Shown here: piece by piece, positions 1 through 5,323 of the stretch
Layout of the letters: every line of letters begins with the position of its first letter
Position numbering within the stretch: position 1 is the stretch's first letter
Assembly (NCBI RefSeq): GCF_030651615.1
Contig: NZ_JAUSCG010000150.1
Location: forward strand, 1 to 5,328
Origin: Methanocalculus sp.
GTDB taxonomy: Archaea; Halobacteriota; Methanomicrobia; Methanomicrobiales; Methanocorpusculaceae
Length of the DNA: 5,328 nt
Direction: 5' to 3'
The notes under the pieces: model-generated
Database searches by the model: none
What the model saw: the letters and a program-made list of their open reading frames with translations, nothing else
Told to the model about the DNA's origin: nothing
Position numbers and translations under genes: made by a program

Positions 1-306
1 GTTCAGGTCGCGATGATGGTTCTCTTCGCTGCATGCCGGTTGTTCATCGCCGGTGAGACCGAGGCGGATATCAAGACCCTCGTGAAGGAAGGGAAGAAGG
101 CTGCTGATAAAGATCCTGAAGAGGCCCTCAGAATTGCATCAGTGATCGGATCGGCAGTCATCAATGGTGTCACCTGCTGTTCGAAGTATGTGAAGGATAC
201 CGATGATCCGACGATCTTTGACGAGTGGCTGGTAGCTGTTGAGAAGATGGGCGAGGCGATGAAGTCGCTCAAGAAGTTTGATGAGGAGCCCGGAGAAGGG
301 TCGTGA
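1..306 (+). CDS. DUF2150-like archaeal protein, 3' part (5' end outside window)
   Basis: The reading frame is open from the first base and ends with TGA at 304-306, giving 101 visible residues. ATG codons at 13 and 16 exist, but no ribosome binding site precedes them and the frame continues upstream, so I read this as the C-terminal part of a longer protein. The visible part starts VQVAMMVLFAACRLFIAG and continues as a charged, mostly helical, acidic protein with no membrane segment and a weak Cys-Cys pair (GVTCC). From memory, this order matches the C-terminal half of archaeal DUF2150 proteins (about 190 residues): a VQ-x-x-x-x-V-F-A-A-like helix, a helix with an AA-x-x-x-x-DxEeAL pattern, then a helix of the EWL-x-x-x-x-x-M type. 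The function of that family is unknown. The stop codon overlaps the start of the next gene (GTGA), so the two are probably translationally coupled. The family call is moderately likely; that the frame is a real gene is much more certain. Confidence 0.6.
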   Translation, partial: VQVAMMVLFAACRLFIAGETEADIKTLVKEGKKAADKDPEEALRIASVIGSAVINGVTCCSKYVKDTDDPTIFDEWLVAVEKMGEAMKSLKKFDEEPGEGS

Positions 307-755
307 TCGCAAAGAAGGCCCGACTCCGTGCTGTCCGCAAGATTCAGCGGATAGCCGGATACCGTCTCCCTGACTTTGCATTTCACGGTGCAAATCTGGA
401 GATGATCGCTGGATCGCTCAATTATGAACAGCTCGATCCGACCCTGAGAGACCAGCTTCTGCGGTTCCAGAAGGATTTCCTCGACTGCCGGTGCAAGGGA
501 AGTCCCCTCTGCGGGTGTCCGGAGCAGAAGTTTGTCCTCATGATAATCGATCTCCGGATGGGAGGGCTTGACCACCGCGAGATACACGCTCACCTCCTCG
601 ATGAGTATGGGATCGACCTCTTCCCTGCCGATATTCTCTCGTTTCTGGAAGAGTCTGTCCACCGGCTCGAGGCGATCCGGAGGGTGGCAGAGCTTGAGGG
701 GCAGCATCAGCTTGTAAAGAAGACTGAGGCGGCGATTAAGGGTATTGAGCAGTAG
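303..755 (+). CDS. Hypothetical Cys-cluster protein resembling the C-terminal tail of archaeal COG1202 helicases
   Basis: A 150-residue soluble protein starting with GTG at 303. The start overlaps the previous stop as GTGA and has a GGAG ribosome binding site at 292-295, 7 bases upstream, which supports this start. Three parts can be seen: a basic N-terminal stretch (residues 1-20), a helical segment (30-60), and a cysteine cluster C62-x-C64-x5-C70-x-C72 followed by a conserved-looking helical block with IIDLRMGGL and YGIDLFPADILSFLEE (81-118). The cluster is a plausible zinc or Fe-S site. The combination of a CxC..CGCPE cluster, an LR-x-x-G-L-x-x-x-x-I helix and a YG...P-x-D-x-L-S-x-L-x-x-x-v block resembles, from memory, the tail of archaea-specific superfamily II helicases (COG1202, DUF5814-containing). 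No helicase motifs are present here, so if the resemblance is real this is a free-standing domain. A role in nucleic acid binding is only an inference. Confidence 0.7.
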   Translation: MIAKKARLRAVRKIQRIAGYRLPDFAFHGANLEMIAGSLNYEQLDPTLRDQLLRFQKDFLDCRCKGSPLCGCPEQKFVLMIIDLRMGGLDHREIHAHLLDEYGIDLFPADILSFLEESVHRLEAIRRVAELEGQHQLVKKTEAAIKGIEQ

Positions 756-764
756 AGTTTTTTT
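756..764 (+). terminator. Oligo-T terminator after the coupled gene pair
   Basis: A run of seven T (758-764) lies directly after the TAG stop at 753-755, with another five T at about 789-793. No strong hairpin precedes them. Oligo-T without a hairpin is the usual archaeal intrinsic terminator. The convergent MFS gene ends at 805, and I see no comparable T-run for it on the minus strand in this gap. Confidence 0.55.
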
Positions 765-804
765 AACACCTGCTCCCAACCCGCATTCTTTTTATAGATT
801 TTGG

Positions 805-2007
805 TTACTGTACAATCTCTCCGGCTTTTGGCGAAATCGATCTGGTAAGCCAGGCAAATGCCGCAAGTGCCGCCACCTGCATCAGGACAAGGTACCCGAT
901 CAGAATCCCGATATCGAACTCATAGAGCAGACCAACGATGATGCTCCCGATGAACCAGCCACCTCCATACAGTGTGTTAAAGATTCCATATGCGGTTCCC
1001 CGTTTTGAAAGAGAGGTGAGATCTGCAAGAGCCGCCCTGAGAACAGTCTCCTGCGATCCCATTGAGAGACCCCACAGGATGACGGCGAGAAGGGCAAAGA
1101 GATAGTGGGAGGAGAATACAAGGAGTGCAATCGGGATATTGACAAGCGGGATGATAATCAGTACACCAAGACCTATCCGGTCATAGAGAACACCGATAAT
1201 AAGCGCAAAGAAGGCATCAGCTGCCATTGCAATCGCATAGAAGATGGGGATCTGCGCCTCCGGGACGACCGAAGCCGAAGAGAAGTGGAATGCAATCAGC
1301 GGAAAGACTGCAAAGCCAGCCATCGTCAGGACGGTGAATGTACCATAGGGGAGCATGAGCTGTGGAAGCTTCCCGATATGCCGGAGATCCCGTTTCACGG
1401 AATCATCCTCAAGGGAGAGAGGATCCGGGACCGTCCGGTAAGCGATCAATAGAGAGATGATGAGCAGGATAAACGGAATTGAGAGAAGTGCAAAACCTGT
1501 TTGATATCCTCCCGACACCGCAATGGAGAGGGCAAAGATGAGAGGTCCCGCAACAGCACCAATCTGATCCATGGCTTCATGAATACCGAAGCCGGTTCCT
1601 CGGCCAATCCTGTGCGCAGCATGGGAGAGGATGGTATCTTTTGCCGGTGACCGGATGCCTTTTCCCATCCGTTCAAGAATGATGAGAATTGCCGCAATTT
1701 CCCATGCATGGGCAAAAACAAGAAGAGGTATAGCACCGATCATGAGATATCCGATGATGGCAAAACTCCAGTAGGAGCCGGTCCGATCAGCAATATATCC
1801 TGATAGAAGGCGTAATGCATAGCCGATAAATTCTCCAAAGCCTGCTATCACTGCAACAACAAAGGCAGTTGCCCCAAGATAGAAGAGGTAAGGACCTGTT
1901 ATACTCCTTCCTGCTTCGTACACCATATCCCCAAATAGGCTGACGATACCGAGAAGGAAGATCAGCTGGAGGGCTGGATTGCGTCTTAGGGAGAGGAACG
2001 AGAACAT
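805..2007 (-). CDS. MFS transporter, 12 TM, substrate unknown
   Basis: A 400-residue integral membrane protein of full MFS length. Hydrophobic segments are spaced as two six-helix halves separated by a charged loop at about 191-215. Motif A lies after TM2 as GYIADRTG (70-77), and its second-half counterpart is GVLYDRIG (272-279). Further family-like blocks are FGDMVYEAGR in TM1 (25-34), ERMGKGIRSPAKD (112-124), FGIHEAMDQIGAVAGP (140-155) and GSQETVLRAALADL (317-330). Acidic and basic residues inside TM1 (D27, E31, R34) suggest a proton-coupled or charged-substrate carrier, but this does not name a substrate. The ATG at 2005-2007 has no good ribosome binding site, which fits a short or leaderless archaeal transcript. 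The gene lies 91 bp downstream of the EFR1 gene on the same strand; the two may be co-transcribed, or this gene may use its own promoter in the gap. It could be an efflux pump or an uptake carrier; the sequence does not decide. Confidence 0.93.
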   Translation of the reverse strand: MFSFLSLRRNPALQLIFLLGIVSLFGDMVYEAGRSITGPYLFYLGATAFVVAVIAGFGEFIGYALRLLSGYIADRTGSYWSFAIIGYLMIGAIPLLVFAHAWEIAAILIILERMGKGIRSPAKDTILSHAAHRIGRGTGFGIHEAMDQIGAVAGPLIFALSIAVSGGYQTGFALLSIPFILLIISLLIAYRTVPDPLSLEDDSVKRDLRHIGKLPQLMLPYGTFTVLTMAGFAVFPLIAFHFSSASVVPEAQIPIFYAIAMAADAFFALIIGVLYDRIGLGVLIIIPLVNIPIALLVFSSHYLFALLAVILWGLSMGSQETVLRAALADLTSLSKRGTAYGIFNTLYGGGWFIGSIIVGLLYEFDIGILIGYLVLMQVAALAAFAWLTRSISPKAGEIVQ

Positions 2008-2021
2008 CTGCGTTTCACGTT

Positions 2022-2052
2022 ATTCAGGTGTGCAGCTTATCTGAATTTTAAC
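2022..2052 (-). promoter_or_regulatory. Candidate promoter with overlapping inverted repeat upstream of the MFS gene
   Basis: On the minus strand, an AT-rich TTAAAATT-like box (about 2044-2051) lies some 40 bases upstream of the MFS ATG. This allows transcription to start about 13 bases before the codon. The box overlaps one arm of a perfect 6-bp inverted repeat, ATTCAG (2022-2027) and CTGAAT (2041-2046), separated by 13 bases. The position suits a repressor site, but both elements are short and could be chance. Confidence 0.3.
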
Positions 2053-2098
2053 TCTTTTGACAATACCAGAAAGGAATTTTTACATACGAAATGATCAA

Positions 2099-2893
2099 CT
2101 ATCCCCTCCTCTGCTCCATCATATCCGCAACCGTCACATCCGGGTGATGGTACCGCCTTTTTCCGAGGGTCCTCTTCCCGATCTCGACTGCCTCCTGCGG
2201 GCACCAGTGGATGCAGGCATAACACTGGGTGCAGGAACTGCCCCAGGTGACAGCAGTATCGGTTACGGTGATGTTCTCTGTCGGGCAGATCCGGGAGCAG
2301 ATCCCGCACCGGTTGCAGCGATCGGTCGCATGGAGCCGCCGGGGAGTGCCGTACACAGATGTTATGAGGAAGCGGAAGAACGATCCCACAACCCGGTACG
2401 GTGTTGAGTTCGATCCTTCTGGCGTGGATTCCTGCCTCCTGCGGATCGCGTCTGCAATCTCCGGTATTCGATCCTGACCAGATGCCAGTATCCCCTCAAC
2501 CTTCTCAGGAGGCTCCATCAGGTCTATTGGCCCGACAAAGTTCTCTGGCATCGTAATGGCTGCACCAAGGGAGAGATCTGCTCCTTTTACTTTGATGAGA
2601 GCATCAAGGTTATAGAGGGCACCCCCTGGACTCCCGCCGCAGGTCGCGATCCCAAAGATATAGGGATTGCCATGTATCTGAAGTCCACGTACAAATTCCT
2701 GCACAATGGTGGGCATATCAACATAGTGAACCGGGAACGCAATCCCGATCGCATCGGCCTCCGGTGGGACGGCACTGTCTTCCATCGCCCTGGTTATGGG
2801 GATGATTGTCGTATCACCGAGAGCCTCGGCAAGCAGGCGGGCAACAGCAAGGGTGTTGCCGGTACCGGTAAACGTGTAGATGATGGTCGTCAT
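2099..2893 (-). CDS. EFR1-type flavodoxin-ferredoxin fusion protein
   Basis: A 264-residue cytoplasmic electron-transfer protein with two parts. The N-terminal flavodoxin-like domain (about 1-165) has the phosphate-binding loop FTGTGNT (8-14), a FPVHYVDMP loop (53-61) and an ATCGGSPGG loop (83-91), where FMN would bind. The C-terminal domain carries two complete 4Fe-4S motifs: C193-x2-C196-x2-C199-x3-C203 and C221-x2-C224-x2-C227-x3-C231. The tail GKRRYHHPDV (245-253) is typical of EFR1 proteins. The architecture is intact and of normal length. Proteins of this type move electrons between flavin and low-potential ferredoxin clusters; the partner is not known. The ATG start is right because the P-loop strand begins at residue 4; only a weak ribosome binding site is visible. 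The MFS transporter follows on the same strand, and the C_GCAxxG_C_C redox gene is transcribed divergently. Confidence 0.93.
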   Translation of the reverse strand: MTTIIYTFTGTGNTLAVARLLAEALGDTTIIPITRAMEDSAVPPEADAIGIAFPVHYVDMPTIVQEFVRGLQIHGNPYIFGIATCGGSPGGALYNLDALIKVKGADLSLGAAITMPENFVGPIDLMEPPEKVEGILASGQDRIPEIADAIRRRQESTPEGSNSTPYRVVGSFFRFLITSVYGTPRRLHATDRCNRCGICSRICPTENITVTDTAVTWGSSCTQCYACIHWCPQEAVEIGKRTLGKRRYHHPDVTVADMMEQRRG

Positions 2894-2901
2894 GGTATCA
2901 T

Positions 2902-2919
2902 ATCAGGAATATTCCGGAT
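2902..2919. promoter_or_regulatory. Near-perfect 18-bp palindrome upstream of the EFR1 gene
   Basis: The sequence ATCAGGAATATTCCGGAT has an uninterrupted 10-bp perfect core, GGAATATTCC (2906-2915), flanked by ATC and GAT arms with one mismatched pair. It begins 9 bases upstream of the EFR1 start codon, within the likely promoter or leader. A dimeric repressor site is a reasonable reading. The AATATT core could also serve as a TATA-like element, though it is close to the start codon for that. The binding protein is unknown. Confidence 0.35.
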
Positions 2920-2965
2920 GCAAGGAGTGATTCGACTGTATTGATTCTCCTTTTCGTACAATTCG

Positions 2966-3012
2966 GGATAAAGATATCCACACAAGAGTTCTATCCGGCG
3001 GCGCATGCCGGA
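2966..3012. repeat. Two short inverted repeats in the divergent intergenic region
   Basis: GGATA (2966-2970) and TATCC (2975-2979) form a 5-bp inverted repeat around four bases. TCCGGC (2994-2999) and GCCGGA (3007-3012) form a 6-bp, GC-rich inverted repeat around seven bases. Neither is followed by a T-run, so they are not classic terminators. They lie in the 219-bp region (2894-3112) between the divergent EFR1 and C_GCAxxG_C_C genes and may be regulatory or incidental. Confidence 0.3.
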
Positions 3013-3068
3013 AAGGAGAAGAGGGGTTCGATTCCTGCTCTTTTCAGAAGGCATATCGTGCCTGCAGA

Positions 3069-3105
3069 GTTTTATCACCCTGAAATCCAAATATCAACGA
3101 GAGGA
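3069..3105 (+). promoter_or_regulatory. Promoter and ribosome binding site of the C_GCAxxG_C_C gene
   Basis: A GTTTTATC box at about 3069-3076 is a fair archaeal TATA element and would place the transcript start near 3098. GAGAGGA at 3099-3105 is a clear ribosome binding site 7 bases before the ATG at 3113. It decides the start against an in-frame ATG at 3005, which would add 36 residues unlike the family and would leave this site inside the gene. Confidence 0.5.
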
Positions 3106-3112
3106 AGCAACC

Positions 3113-3547
3113 ATGTCAAAATCAGACAACGCAATCACTGCCTTCTCAAACGGATACACCTGCTCTTCCTCAGTCTTTTCGGCATTCGCAGAAGATCTCG
3201 GACTGTCTGAGGATCTTGCAAAGAAGATCAGCTGCGGCTTTGGTGCCGGAGTCTCCCGGACCGGTAATATCTGCGGGGCCGTTTCAGGTGCAATCCTCGC
3301 CATCGGGCTGAAATACGGAAAATCCAGGGAGGGGGATACTGCCGCAAATGACAAAACGCGGGCGCTTGTCCGGCAATTTATCAATGAATTTACCGAGAAA
3401 AACGGCTCCGTCAACTGCACCGGCCTGTTAGGATATGATCTGAGCGATTCTCATGAATATGAAAAGGCACGGGATGAGAACCTGTTCAAGACAAGGTGCC
3501 CGGCGTATGTGAAGGATGCAGCAGACATTCTCGAAAGACTGCTGTAA
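3113..3547 (+). CDS. C_GCAxxG_C_C family putative redox-active protein
   Basis: A 144-residue protein, the normal length for this family (about 140). The four expected cysteines are present: C17 (YTCSSSV), C54 in the CGAVSG motif (54-59), C102 (NCTGLLG) and C129 (RCPAYV). The surrounding family pattern is also there: a helix ending AEDLGL, a GFGAGVSRTGN turn (42-52) and a GAILAIGLKYG segment (59-69). An extra cysteine, C41, precedes the GFG turn. Small hydrophobic stretches occur but no convincing signal peptide, so it is probably cytoplasmic or membrane-associated. The family is thought to be redox-active, possibly binding a metal or Fe-S cluster through its cysteines, and its genes are known to lie often near transporter genes. 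Here an MFS and an EFR1 gene are transcribed divergently from the same region, which fits. The exact reaction is unknown. Confidence 0.92.
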   Translation: MSKSDNAITAFSNGYTCSSSVFSAFAEDLGLSEDLAKKISCGFGAGVSRTGNICGAVSGAILAIGLKYGKSREGDTAANDKTRALVRQFINEFTEKNGSVNCTGLLGYDLSDSHEYEKARDENLFKTRCPAYVKDAADILERLL

Positions 3548-3635
3548 AGTGTATGATTAACTGGTTGTTATAGAGCCGGAGGACCGACAACAGACGTCTC
3601 AAAACACCTTTCCAGAGGATCCCTGATCGTATACC

Positions 3636-3641
3636 TTATAA
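3636..3641 (+). promoter_or_regulatory. TATA box of the LytS-like gene
   Basis: A TTATAA element lies about 36 bases upstream of the ATG at 3675. This would start transcription near 3664 and leave a leader of only about 11 bases. No ribosome binding site precedes the ATG (the bases are mostly T), consistent with a near-leaderless archaeal transcript. The 127-bp gap from the previous gene otherwise shows no clear terminator. Confidence 0.5.
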
Positions 3642-3674
3642 CAAATTATGAGCTAACTTTTATGGATATTTTTT

Positions 3675-4358
3675 ATGGACGGAACATTTCTAACCCAGAT
3701 TAATGTTCTCCTGCAGCTCATATGCGTCATCATCGTTGCCGCATATCTCCTGACACGGAGCAGGATATTCCCCGAGATCCTGGATGGCAACCCGACGATA
3801 AAAACCCGGATCATCCTCGTACTCCTCTTTGGTGGCCTCTCCATTTATGGGTCAGTCAGTGGAATTGAGTTCCTCGGATCGGTTGTGAATGTCCGCGACC
3901 TTGGGCCAATGGTCGCGGGCCTGCTTGCAGGTCCCTGGGTCGGGATCGGTGCAGGGCTGATCGGAGCTGCGTACCGTCTGAGCATGGGAGGTATCACCGT
4001 CTATGCCTGCTCGATCTCAGCGATCTTCGCCGGGCTCTTTGGGGGTCTCATATGGATATACTATAAGAAGAAGTTTGCAGGCACAACGATTGCGGTTGCC
4101 TTTGCCATTCTGATGGAAGTCTTCCATATGGCACTGACGCTCATCATGGTCAGACCATTTGATGCGGCACTTGAAATTGTCAGCAGGGTGTATATTCCGA
4201 TGATTCTTGCAAATGCCGCCGGGATGTACGTCTTTGCTGTGATGGTTAAAAATATTCAGAACGAGCGGAAGATACAGGCAGAACGTGATTCACTCATCCT
4301 TGAGATGGAGCGAAAAGTGGCCGGACTTTCCGGTGACGATACACTTTTGCAGAAGTAA
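3675..4358 (+). CDS. Stand-alone LytS/YhcK-type 5TM receptor membrane protein
   Basis: A 227-residue membrane protein. Hydrophobic segments lie at about 7-27, 44-61, 75-100, 108-130, 137-158 and 172-191. The signature of the 5TM-5TMR_LYT sensor domain is clear: YGSVSGIEF (58-66), NVRDLGPMVAGLLAGPWVG (72-90), GAGLIG (92-97), YRLSMGG (100-106) and a later MEVFHM (147-152) with a charged residue inside the membrane. In bacterial LytS-like proteins this domain senses a signal at the membrane and passes it to a GAF domain and histidine kinase, or to GGDEF domains. Here the protein stops about 35 residues after the last helix, in a charged, coiled-coil-like tail (about 194-216) that looks like the usual linker to an output domain. 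No kinase remnant follows in any frame before the tRNA gene. It could act through a partner protein, or as a transporter-like membrane protein. The domain call is secure; the role is not. Confidence 0.92.
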   Translation: MDGTFLTQINVLLQLICVIIVAAYLLTRSRIFPEILDGNPTIKTRIILVLLFGGLSIYGSVSGIEFLGSVVNVRDLGPMVAGLLAGPWVGIGAGLIGAAYRLSMGGITVYACSISAIFAGLFGGLIWIYYKKKFAGTTIAVAFAILMEVFHMALTLIMVRPFDAALEIVSRVYIPMILANAAGMYVFAVMVKNIQNERKIQAERDSLILEMERKVAGLSGDDTLLQK

Positions 4359-4497
4359 TTATCCCCTTTTATGGAGTTTGCTGATCGGATCTTTTCATCA
4401 ATTACATGATCTAAAGAGCCGGTTGATCGCATCTCCTCCACTTCAGACTCCCAAACCACTATATCTTTTTACCATCAATATATTGGAGGATCTTCTC
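4359..4497. other. Intergenic region before the tRNA gene
   Basis: A 139-base stretch with no credible gene. It contains a short CCCCTTTTATGG stretch just after the stop of the LytS-like gene, which could be a weak terminator. An ACTATATC box at about 4458-4465 lies 33-40 bases upstream of the tRNA and is the best candidate for its promoter. A second AT-rich box, AATATATT (about 4478-4484), is probably too close to the tRNA to be its TATA element. Confidence 0.4.
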
Positions 4498-4570
4498 ACC
4501 CCCGTAGTGTAGTGGTCAATCATGCAGGACTTTGGATCCGGCGACGGCGGTTCGAATCCGCCCGGGGGTA
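4498..4570 (+). tRNA. tRNA-Gln (anticodon TTG)
   Basis: All arms fold. The acceptor ACCCCCG (4498-4504) pairs perfectly with CGGGGGT (4563-4569), followed by discriminator A at 4570. The D arm is GTGT (4507-4510) against TCAT (4520-4523), with the three-pair archaeal Glu/Gln pattern and a U13-U22 non-pair. The anticodon loop is CTTTGGA (4530-4536), with anticodon TTG at 4532-4534 reading CAA and CAG. The T arm is GGCGG / TTCGAAT / CCGCC (4546-4562). CCA is not encoded; the bases after 4570 are TCTAG. The anticodon stem CAGGA/TCCGG has an A-G opposition at position 28-42 (4526 against 4540), the one blemish. There is no intron. In most archaea, Gln-tRNA(Gln) is made from misacylated Glu-tRNA(Gln) by the GatDE amidotransferase. 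I am sure of the identity, less so that the mismatch is real. Confidence 0.93.
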
Positions 4571-4611
4571 TCTAGAAATGAGGTTCGCATACGATAATGC
4601 CAGGCGATTCG

Positions 4612-4636
4612 TTTTTTTAAAATAAAATAAAAAAAA
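4612..4636. terminator. AT-rich bidirectional terminator between tRNA-Gln and the TetR gene
   Basis: Seven T at 4612-4618 form an oligo-T stop for the plus-strand tRNA, 42 bases past its 3' end. Eight A at 4629-4636 read as eight T on the minus strand, starting immediately after the TetR stop codon at 4637-4639. Further A-runs at 4619-4628 add more T on that strand. Both convergent transcripts can therefore end in the same 25 bases. The mechanism fits archaeal oligo-T termination. Confidence 0.7.
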
Positions 4637-5323
4637 TCATAACAGAGTATTATTCAAATCCTTCCCCTGCATGAGATCGGGATATTTCCGTGATGCACCG
4701 CTTGTTATCGCCGGTATGATAAAACGGAAATACTCTTTTGAGAACTGCTCAATGCTGAACCCTTCTGCTGCGATCACATGTTTCCACTTATCTTCCAGAG
4801 AGAGGGTTCCCATGAAGGAGATCATCAGGTACATTGAGACGAGGAAAGGATCAATATCGGATCGAATTGTTTTGTCATCGATCCCCTCCCGGACCGCATC
4901 CTGCAGGATCTTCCGGCACATCCCATACCCTTCTCCGATCTCAGCAGTATATGGATTCTCTTTTGAGAAACGTTCAGATCCAAAAAAGTGGATCATTCGC
5001 AGGTAATCCGGGTATTCCTCAGAAAAACGGTGATAGGCATCGCCCATCAGGGCCACCTTGACAACACCCGGCACTTTCCTCTCCATACATTCCTGGTATT
5101 TTTTGTGGAGGATTCGGACACCTCGGAGTACAATGGCAGCATAGAGTGCTTCCTTGCTGTTAAAATAGAGATAGAGGGTGGCCTTGTTCAACTCAACCTC
5201 ATCTGCGATATCGTCCATTAAAACATCATCGTATGCACGGGAGAAGAAGAGCCGTTCGGCTGCATCGATGATTTCCTTCTTTCGCTGTTCCTTTTCTCGT
5301 TGTATTCTCTCGGCAATTCCCAT
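4637..5323 (-). CDS. TetR/AcrR-family transcriptional regulator
   Basis: A 228-residue one-component regulator. The N-terminal DNA-binding domain (about 14-62) shows the family's pattern: IIDAAERLFFSRAYDDVLMDDIA leading into the recognition helix VELNKATLYLYF (43-54), then the NSKEALYAAIV helix that ends the domain. The rest (about 65-215) is helical with aromatic and hydrophobic runs, such as RMIHFFGSERFSKENPY and PFLVSMYLMISFMGTLSLEDKW, forming the ligand-binding and dimer domain; the ligand cannot be told. The C-terminal tail is polar. The start at 5321-5323 is only five bases from the window edge, so its ribosome binding site, its promoter and a possible longer N-terminus cannot be judged. 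MGIAERIQREKEQR is a natural TetR N-terminus, so I take this start. The gene converges on the tRNA and is not arranged with any gene to its left, so its target operon, often divergent or adjacent in this family, probably lies beyond 5328. Confidence 0.94.
   Translation of the reverse strand: MGIAERIQREKEQRKKEIIDAAERLFFSRAYDDVLMDDIADEVELNKATLYLYFNSKEALYAAIVLRGVRILHKKYQECMERKVPGVVKVALMGDAYHRFSEEYPDYLRMIHFFGSERFSKENPYTAEIGEGYGMCRKILQDAVREGIDDKTIRSDIDPFLVSMYLMISFMGTLSLEDKWKHVIAAEGFSIEQFSKEYFRFIIPAITSGASRKYPDLMQGKDLNNTLL

Noticed and set aside
3..779. A 258-residue open frame on the minus strand across the first two genes.
   Set aside because: It is antisense to two coupled plus-strand genes that have a GTGA junction, a ribosome binding site and a recognisable Cys cluster. 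Its own product is low in recognisable motifs and starts inside the region beyond their terminator.
745..1008. An 87-residue plus-strand frame after the first terminator.
   Set aside because: It overlaps the end of the MFS gene on the other strand, follows an oligo-T terminator and has no ribosome binding site or recognisable motif.
1105..1452. A 115-residue plus-strand frame inside the MFS gene.
   Set aside because: Its product is highly charged and repetitive, as expected when transmembrane codons are read on the opposite strand. The MFS frame is intact.
3005..3112. A 36-residue N-terminal extension of the C_GCAxxG_C_C protein from an in-frame ATG.
   Set aside because: The family begins close to the ATG at 3113, which has a strong ribosome binding site. 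The extension is basic, unlike the family, and would cover the likely promoter.
4478..4484. AATATATT as the TATA box of the tRNA gene.
   Set aside because: It lies only about 14-20 bases before the mature 5' end, too close for archaeal promoter geometry. The ACTATATC box at about 4458-4465 fits better.
4285..4512. A 75-residue plus-strand frame running from the LytS-like gene into the tRNA.
   Set aside because: It overlaps a real gene end and a folded tRNA, has no ribosome binding site and shows no family resemblance.
4498..4570. The tRNA as an integration site for a mobile element.
   Set aside because: No integrase gene and no visible repeat of the tRNA 3' end occurs in the window. An element beyond 5328 cannot be excluded, but nothing here supports one.
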